Source of the DNA: Acidobacteriota bacterium
GTDB lineage: Bacteria; Acidobacteriota; Terriglobia; Terriglobales; SCQP01
NCBI GenBank assembly: GCA_021818645.1
Contig: JAKATS010000138.1
Coordinates: forward strand, 1 to 6,411
Direction: 5' to 3'
Length of the DNA stretch: 6,411 bases
The notes beneath the pieces are model-generated. The model saw only the letters and a list, made by a program, of their open reading frames with translations. It made no database searches and was not told the origin of the DNA. Positions 6,128 through 6,411 of the stretch are shown here, in pieces. The position numbers and the translations under genes are program-made. The first letter of the stretch is position 1. Each line of letters opens with the position of its first letter.

Positions 6128-6411
6128 ACTTTGTCGCGGGTGTCTCCGGGCGGCCGGGGGAGGCTTGCTGGCGGCGGCTTTGGCCGCGGCGGGGTTTGCC
6201 CAGCAGAACTCCAGCCTGGCTCCGCCTCCATCCCTGAATCAAGTCAGCCGCTCGGCCACTCCGCTGCCCGCGCCGGCGCTGGCTCTGCCCGACAACATTC
6301 AGGCCGACCTTGTAACCCCCGCCGCTCCCGACTCTTATATTATTGGCAACGACGATTTATTAACCGTGTTTGTCTATCAGATGCCGGAATTGACCCGGCA
6401 GTTGCGGGTGA
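6111..6411 (+). CDS. Wza-type polysaccharide export protein, 3'-truncated by the window edge
   Basis: The first 100 residues of an outer-membrane/periplasmic polysaccharide export protein; the frame is open to the window end. Residues 1-30 form a signal peptide: positively charged start (MRMKSELCRGCLR), an Ala/Leu/Gly-rich core (about 14-29) and a likely signal peptidase I cut after GFA30. No lipobox Cys follows the core, so it does not look like a Wza-style lipoprotein. Residues 31-73 are a Pro/Ala/Ser-rich, probably disordered linker. From about residue 74, DSYIIGNDDLLTVFVYQ and MPELTRQLRV match the start of the Poly_export domain (Y-x-IGP-x-D-x-L-x-I-x-V...PELS). SLBB domains would be expected beyond the window. 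The 17-base overlap with the co-polymerase gene and the internal ribosome binding site point to coupled translation, as expected for partners that form one trans-envelope complex. Confidence 0.9.
   Translation, partial: MRMKSELCRGCLRAAGGGLLAAALAAAGFAQQNSSLAPPPSLNQVSRSATPLPAPALALPDNIQADLVTPAAPDSYIIGNDDLLTVFVYQMPELTRQLRV

Noticed and set aside
6111..6210. Lipoprotein signal on the export protein
   Set aside because: The cysteines (residues 8 and 11) precede the hydrophobic core and none follows it, so a signal peptidase II site is not supported.

Overview
The window is a polysaccharide and heptose biosynthesis locus from a Gram-negative-type bacterium of moderately high GC content. All seven genes lie on the + strand: a 5'-truncated PEBP-family gene, two ADP-heptose pathway genes (hldA, hldD), a NusG-family antitermination paralogue, a third heptose gene (gmhA), a Wzc-type polysaccharide co-polymerase/tyrosine kinase, and the 5' end of an outer-membrane polysaccharide export gene. 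ADP-heptose genes together with a Wza-type exporter imply an outer membrane. The UpxY-like NusG paralogue, the stand-alone HldA and the single-chain co-polymerase/kinase would fit Acidobacteriota or a similar phylum, but the taxonomic guess is weak and rests on style, not on a marker gene.

Layout. Positions 2-373 hold the C-terminal 123 residues of a YbhB/YbcL-type PEBP protein. After 14 bases comes hldA (388-1437), then hldD (best start 1464). A 189-base gap (2454-2642) is the only sizeable non-coding stretch. It carries a weak terminator-like hairpin, candidate -35 boxes and a leader that can fold around the ribosome binding site of the next gene. The NusG paralogue (2643-3257), gmhA (3278-3853), the co-polymerase/kinase (3878-6127) and the export gene (6111 to the window edge) follow with gaps of 20 and 24 bases and then a 17-base overlap, so they look like one transcription unit.

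How the genes work together. GmhA isomerises sedoheptulose 7-phosphate to D-glycero-D-manno-heptose 7-phosphate, HldA phosphorylates this at C1, and HldD epimerises the finished ADP-heptose. The phosphatase (GmhB) and adenylyltransferase (HldC) steps are not in the window. The tyrosine kinase/co-polymerase and the export protein are the inner- and outer-membrane parts of a Wzx/Wzy-type export machine. The NusG paralogue probably lets RNA polymerase read through the long operon. The arrangement suggests that heptose made here feeds an exported polysaccharide, LPS, or both. No tRNA, rRNA, insertion sequence, CRISPR array or phage gene was seen.
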